Shown: positions 59,875 to 64,000 of the stretch, one piece after another
How positions within the stretch are numbered: position 1 is the first letter of the stretch
Layout of the letters: the number at the start of each line of letters is the position of its first letter
Source: Euonymus europaeus
Lineage: Eukaryota > Streptophyta > Magnoliopsida > Celastrales > Celastraceae
DNA: 64,000 bases
NCBI GenBank assembly: GCA_963580455.1
Contig: OY756972.1
Coordinates: forward strand, 8,819,001 to 8,883,000
Direction: 5' to 3'
The notes under the pieces: generated by a model
Database searches by the model: none
The model's input: only the letters and a program-made list of their open reading frames with translations
What the model was told of the DNA's origin: nothing
Translations under genes and position numbers: made by a program

Positions 59875-60554
59875 GTTTGTTAACATATTGTTGCATAACC
59901 TATCCTTTAATTTATGCCTATTATTATTATGTGAATATTTTACCTTACTGAGCTTCTAGATAACTCCTTTATTTTATTACCTCCCTACAGGTGAGATTGG
60001 TACAAGTGCCGGTGATACGGGTTAGTAGAGACGCTACTATGGCATGGATGCTACTTGGAGTGGGTGTAGGTTTGGGTTGATTGACCTAAACCATTTTATT
60101 GACATGATTATTTTTTTATCACTATATATCTTATCGACTGTGAGGCACTATTTAGTCTGGATTATGGTTGGTTAGAAAGAAATCCTTACATGTGGATCTT
60201 CTAAACCGGGGGTGGACTTTGAGTCATGTTTGAATGATGTTTGGATTATATGTACTTTGTTTCATTGTGGAATCAGTTTATGCATGCTACAAGATGGTCT
60301 GAGGCCTGCTAGGTTGTGTTTTGCATGTCGATAGAGGTCAGAGGCCCTTGCTAGGTTATTATATGATTATGTGATTATTGTTGTGTTTGATCCAAGTGGG
60401 CATACTCTGATTTACGGGGAGATACTGCCAGATTTTCGATTGAAGGGATTGACTTAGTTAATGAACTAAGGTTGAATCCTTTGAATGGTGATCACATGGG
60501 TGACCTGGGAAGGTGCGGTAAGCACCATGTAGCATCTCGAATCGGGGCATTACA
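59875..60554 (+). repeat. 3' LTR of element A, second part
   Basis: Resumes after the second AGCAT (59870-59874) and ends GGGGCATTACA at 60554, where copia sequence starts. The joined LTR would be about 2.1 kb. Confidence 0.7.
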
Positions 60555-60810
60555 ATATAGAATCAACATGTCCTCTTTTTAAGCCAAATTTAACAAGGAA
60601 TGATGTCACATGCTCATACCAAGCACGTGGTACTTGTTTCGATCCATATACTGTCTTTTTCCATTTATACACATAATCAAGATGCACAGAATCAACAAAC
60701 CCTTTGGTTTGTGGCACATAAACCTTTTCCTGTAAAATACCATTCAGAAAATTACTCTTCACATCCATTTGGTAAACATTGATTTTCAGAAAACATGCAA
60801 CAACAAGCAA
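60555..60810 (-). pseudogene. copia reverse transcriptase, N-terminal part
   Basis: Reads [40 protein letters not shown] and RGHVDSILY, then runs into element A. The first catalytic Asp (MDVKS) is present; the YVDD motif that should come next is beyond the insertion and not in the window. Confidence 0.85.
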
Positions 60811-61589
60811 AATTCAAATGGATTCTAACCTAGCAACAAGAGCAAATGTTTCATCAAAATCTCTATATTATACTTGAGTGTATCCCTATGCTAGCCAACG
60901 TGTTTTATTCTTAGTGATCAATATATCTTCATGATTAGTTTTGTTCTTAAAAATCTATTTAGTACCAATGATATTCTTATCAAAAGGACAAGACACTAAT
61001 TCCTATACATCATTACGAACAACGGATTCAATTCATCATCTATGGCAAAAATCCAATAATCATCATGTAAAGCATCATGAATCTTCTTAGGTTCAATTTG
61101 AGATACATAGCATATAAAAGTTACCTCATTGTGATACTTTCGACGAGTTTTCATTGGAGCACAAATCTAAACTATTACATGATCCTTAGGATGATGAAGA
61201 GGATGGATGAAGTTCTGGACCACTTGCTGTCTTTGCAGACTCGGGTATAGGCTATATGGATCCAAACGTAGCCTGTCTGGAGTTTGATGTAGGCTGCGTG
61301 GATCCTGACGTAACCTATTTAGAGTTTGATGTAGGCTGTATAGATCTTGATGTAACCTAGTTTTAGTTTGAAGTAGGCTGCATGAGATCTCTGTAAGTAT
61401 CTTCACGTGTGTCAGGTAAAATATTTTCACTTGATGTAGCCCCCTATCGTGGTTGCAATAGATCTATTAATCATCTCTAATTCCTGTACACCTTCATTTG
61501 CTACTTCATGATCCTCAATAATCACAAGCATACTCCATCACAGTAGGCAAATTTTTTTTAAACACTCTATAAGCATGACTATTAGTTGA
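60811..61589 (-). pseudogene. copia integrase-RT linker with in-frame repeats
   Basis: A degraded stretch. Between 61210 and 61400 a unit of about 45 bases occurs three times and encodes versions of LHQTxxRLRxDPxSLY. RT-start sequence in 60830-61150 is broken by stops. The repeated peptide is not part of any copia domain that I know. Confidence 0.55.
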
Positions 61590-62160
61590 TTACCGCAAAA
61601 AGATACCCTTATCACTACGAGAATCAAACTTATCCAAGTGATCTTTATTCTTCAAAATATAACACTTACTCCCAAAAATTTGAAAATATTTGAGATTAGA
61701 TTTCTCACCTTTCCATAGATCATATGGAGTAACCTTAGTACCTAGATAAATATACACTCGATTCACTATGTGGCATGCGGTGTTGATGGCTTCAACCCAA
61801 AACTTTGAAGGAATGTCCTTTCCATTTAGCATGACACGAGCCATCTCTTACAACACTCAATTTTTCTTTTCCACAACTCCATTCTGTTGAGGAGTTTTTG
61901 GAGCTAATAACTCATGAGAAATTCCATTTTCTGCACAGAAAGATGAAAACATTTTGTTTTGGAACGTAGTCCCATGATCTATCTGGATTCGCAACAATGA
62001 ACCTTGGTCAATATCTTGTTCATTCAAAATTCTAGGGTACAATACTTTGAATGATTAAAAAGCTTTAGATTTCTCACATAAAAAACACACCTAATAATAT
62101 CTAGAGAAATCATCAACTATAACCTGAATATATCTCTTACCTTCAATGCGCTCAACTTGA
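61590..62160 (-). pseudogene. copia integrase
   Basis: The segment with QIDHGTTFQNKMFSSFC (second Asp) and APKTPQQNGVVEKKN (catalytic Glu) is followed by GKDIPSKFWVEAINTACHIV, LWKGEKSNLKYFQIFGSKCY and HLDKFDSRSDKGIFLR. Stops occur near 61857 and 62045. Confidence 0.85.
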
Positions 62161-62189
62161 GTTGGACCCATAAGATCCATATGAACTAG

Positions 62190-62807
62190 CTAAAGTGGTG
62201 GGCTTATAGTAAGAGAATTTACCATTTTGTGAGAGGACGGAGTTTGTTTACCTTGTTGACATGGAACGCATATCCTTTTTGAACCTGTGGTAATCTTTGG
62301 AATACTTGCAACAGTGTAAGTTTTCACCAATTGAAGTAAATCATGCTGATTTATATGACCTAAATGTTGGTGCCATAAATCAAAATTATCAACAACGCAT
62401 GATTGACAAGTAACGCTTTTAGTGCATGTAATTCCATAGCAATTGTCATTAGTCCTTCCTGTTGTCATCACAAGCAAACTCTGAGACTCCAACACATCAC
62501 ATTTATGTTGTGAAAACTTAATAGTACAGCCAACATCACACAATTGACTTATGCTCACAAGATTAGCTTTTAATCCATCAGCATACAACGCATTTTTCAA
62601 ATTTATCAAACCTAGACCACGTACCATACTTTTACCTTTGATTTGTGCTAAACATCCATCCCCAAAGGCACTTATATCTTCATTAAAAGCTTTCATCTTT
62701 GGCAATAATGACTTATCACCACTCATGTGTCTCGAACATCCACTATTGACATACCACTTATCTTGACACTTGGAATTATAGGCTACAAGTCCAACATTAC
62801 TCAACAT
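62190..62807 (-). pseudogene. copia protease and GAG-pre-integrase
   Basis: The protease motif reads WYVNSGCSRHMSGD, with Asn in place of the catalytic Asp. LVSISQLCDVG follows, and the GAG-pre-integrase domain LWHQHLGHINQHDLLQLVK with CVPCQQGKQ, i.e. the HHCC zinc residues of integrase. It is open for 205 codons. Confidence 0.85.
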
Positions 62808-62832
62808 TTACACCATTCTTACCCAAATCATT

Positions 62833-64000
62833 TTAGGAAAACGTGAGACATGCATTAGTAGATGTCATATCAAAAGAATTGAGAAAAATTATAAATTTAT
62901 GGATCAAATAAGTAGAATGTGAAACGTGTGTATTAGAACCAGTCTTAGCATTCACATTTCTAAGTGATTTTATCAACTTAGAGCAATAAGGTTTCATATG
63001 TCCTTTAACACCATATAAGTGACATATAGGCACAAAGTTAAAATGGTTATGCAATGCATCTCTCATATAACCTTCAAGTAGCCAACATGAACTGATGGAT
63101 GCACGTCTCATGTGACTTTCAGGTAGCCTACATGCTCTGGTTGATGCAAGCTTCATGTAAGCTACATGAGAATTTTGACATATTTTGAAGCTTAGATTCA
63201 TGTGGAGTATTAGATGTTGGAACAATAGGAGATTTACCTTTACCTATTTGGATAGAGCCCCCTTTTTTTCTTCTTCAAGATTTTTACCTTGAATAAAAGA
63301 CTTGAAATATTTCTCAGCATGTTGTGATTCACCAGTATATCATATTCCATCCCTAATTCTAGCTTGTCTCATTGTACCAAACATGTTATCCAAGTTACTG
63401 GTTCCTACCTGCAAGGTATTAAACATTGAATATTTGGATAATTCACTTTGCAAGTTAGAAATAGTACCTTGTAATTGTTGAATTGCAGCTTGATCATCAT
63501 TGTGAAGTTTTTGCATCTCCTCATGACTGGTGATCAATTCAGCTTCACGAATCATTCTTTCTTGCAGCTTGGTTTGTAATTGAAGTTTAGACTTTTGACA
63601 TTATCTAAAAGCCACCACTAGCTTATTGTAAGCATCTTGAAGATCAGACATGTCATCATTCAAATCTTCGATCGAATCCTCATCATAATATGAGTTTATT
63701 CGAGGAAACTATCTTGTTATTCTCATCACCATACTTGCCTTCCTCATTGTCGCTCTCACTATCACTTAATGTAGCCTTCATAGATATATTATTCTACTTT
63801 TTATTCATACACTTATGTGACATGTGTCTAAAACCTTGACACTCATAACACTAAAGGTTAGTTTTCGATGACTTAGCCTTCGTATCAGGTTTTGATTTAA
63901 TATTCACCTTGTTTGGAAGATTATTCTTCCCCTTTTGAAGCTTTATGTATTTTTTTGAAATTTTTGGCCAATAAAACCAAGCTCTCCATGTCATCATACA
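62833..64000 (-). pseudogene. copia gag region
   Basis: From the right edge: Lys-rich gag text, a CCHC knuckle CYECQGFRHMSHKC preceded by TAG, an acidic segment (DSESDNEEGKYGDEN), and a coiled coil (63555-63340, HNDDQAAIQQLQGTISNLQS). Repeats encoding variants of M(R/K)xAS..CxLxExHMR (63070-63180) are followed by a second knuckle-like CHLYGVKGHMKPYC in which one Cys is Tyr. Several stops are present. The 5' end and LTR lie beyond the window. Confidence 0.7.

Larger units (their letters stand above)
11590..60554 (+). mobile_element. Ty3/gypsy chromodomain element A, opened by several nested insertions
   Basis: A's own sequence is about 6.2 kb in five pieces: gag 11600-11885 and 13627-13699, pol 33872-37590, and 3' LTR 37609-39055 plus 59875-60554. 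Removing the insertions, each with its duplicated target (ACAA(A), ATAGT, AGCAT), restores collinear gag-pro-RT-RNaseH-integrase-chromodomain-LTR order on the + strand. The 3' LTR begins TGTGAAATTTCGACC and ends GGGGCATTACA. The 5' LTR is missing. Every coding piece is full of stops, so the element is an old relic. Confidence 0.8.
60555..64000 (-). mobile_element. Ty1/copia element, - strand, cut by element A and by the window edge
   Basis: On the - strand, from right to left: gag with CCHC knuckle (63851-63810), protease/GAG-pre-integrase (62807-62190), integrase (about 62160-61590), a repeat-bearing linker, and RT (60810-60555). The order integrase before RT defines copia. RT ends exactly at the LTR of element A (60554). 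Many stops make it a relic. Confidence 0.9.

Overview
This window is plant nuclear DNA, almost certainly from a eudicot. The evidence is a host gene with short exons and GT/AG introns, a Mutator-like element with a FAR1/MURA transposase and a Ulp1-like protease gene, Ty3/gypsy elements primed by tRNA-iMet or an Athila-type tRNA-Asp-like site, and a Ty1/copia element. An asterid such as one of the Ericales is possible, but I cannot establish this from sequence alone. About 95% of the window is transposable element. No intact complete host gene is present.

Layout: (1) 1-2611: the 3' exons of a host gene encoding a protein with a C-terminal membrane anchor. (2) 2612-11302: a Mutator-like element (MULE) with diverged terminal inverted repeats. 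It carries a multi-exon Ulp1-like peptidase gene (+) and, convergent to it, a FAR1/MURA transposase gene (-); both are decayed. Its introns and the intergenic gap, but not its exons, are filled with copies of ATTCCATTGT and its reverse complement, often as hairpin pairs. (3) about 11590-60554: one chromodomain Ty3/gypsy element (A, + strand), opened up by later insertions. A's pieces are gag (11600-11885, 13627-13699), pro-RT-RNaseH-integrase-chromodomain (33872-37590) and a 3' LTR (37609-39055 plus 59875-60554).

Insertions into A: solo LTR B1 (11886-13626) lies exactly between the two gag zinc knuckles. Element C (13700-33871, - strand, TSD ATAGT) has non-coding internal sequence and itself contains a TGTCGCAACC-type element G (from 13758) and a gypsy element F (22905-28255, -). 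Athila-like element D (39056-59869, -, TSD AGCAT) sits in A's 3' LTR. D's third ORF is split by a second Athila-like element E (41770-52541, -), and E's reverse transcriptase is split by solo LTR B2 (47135-48974, TSD CGGTA), from the same family as B1. A in turn abuts, inside its RT domain, a copia element that occupies 60555-64000 (-).

The order of events read from the junctions is: copia first, then A, then C/D/B1, then G/F within C and E within D, then B2 within E. All coding regions of these elements carry stops or frameshifts, so none looks autonomous. Items that deserve a second look are the intron-restricted ATTCCATTGT/ACAATGGAAT system of the MULE, two small unrecognised ORFs with their own TATA boxes inside non-autonomous retroelements (20505-20951 and 28704-28982), and three copies of an ACTGCCCCAGT hairpin in G.
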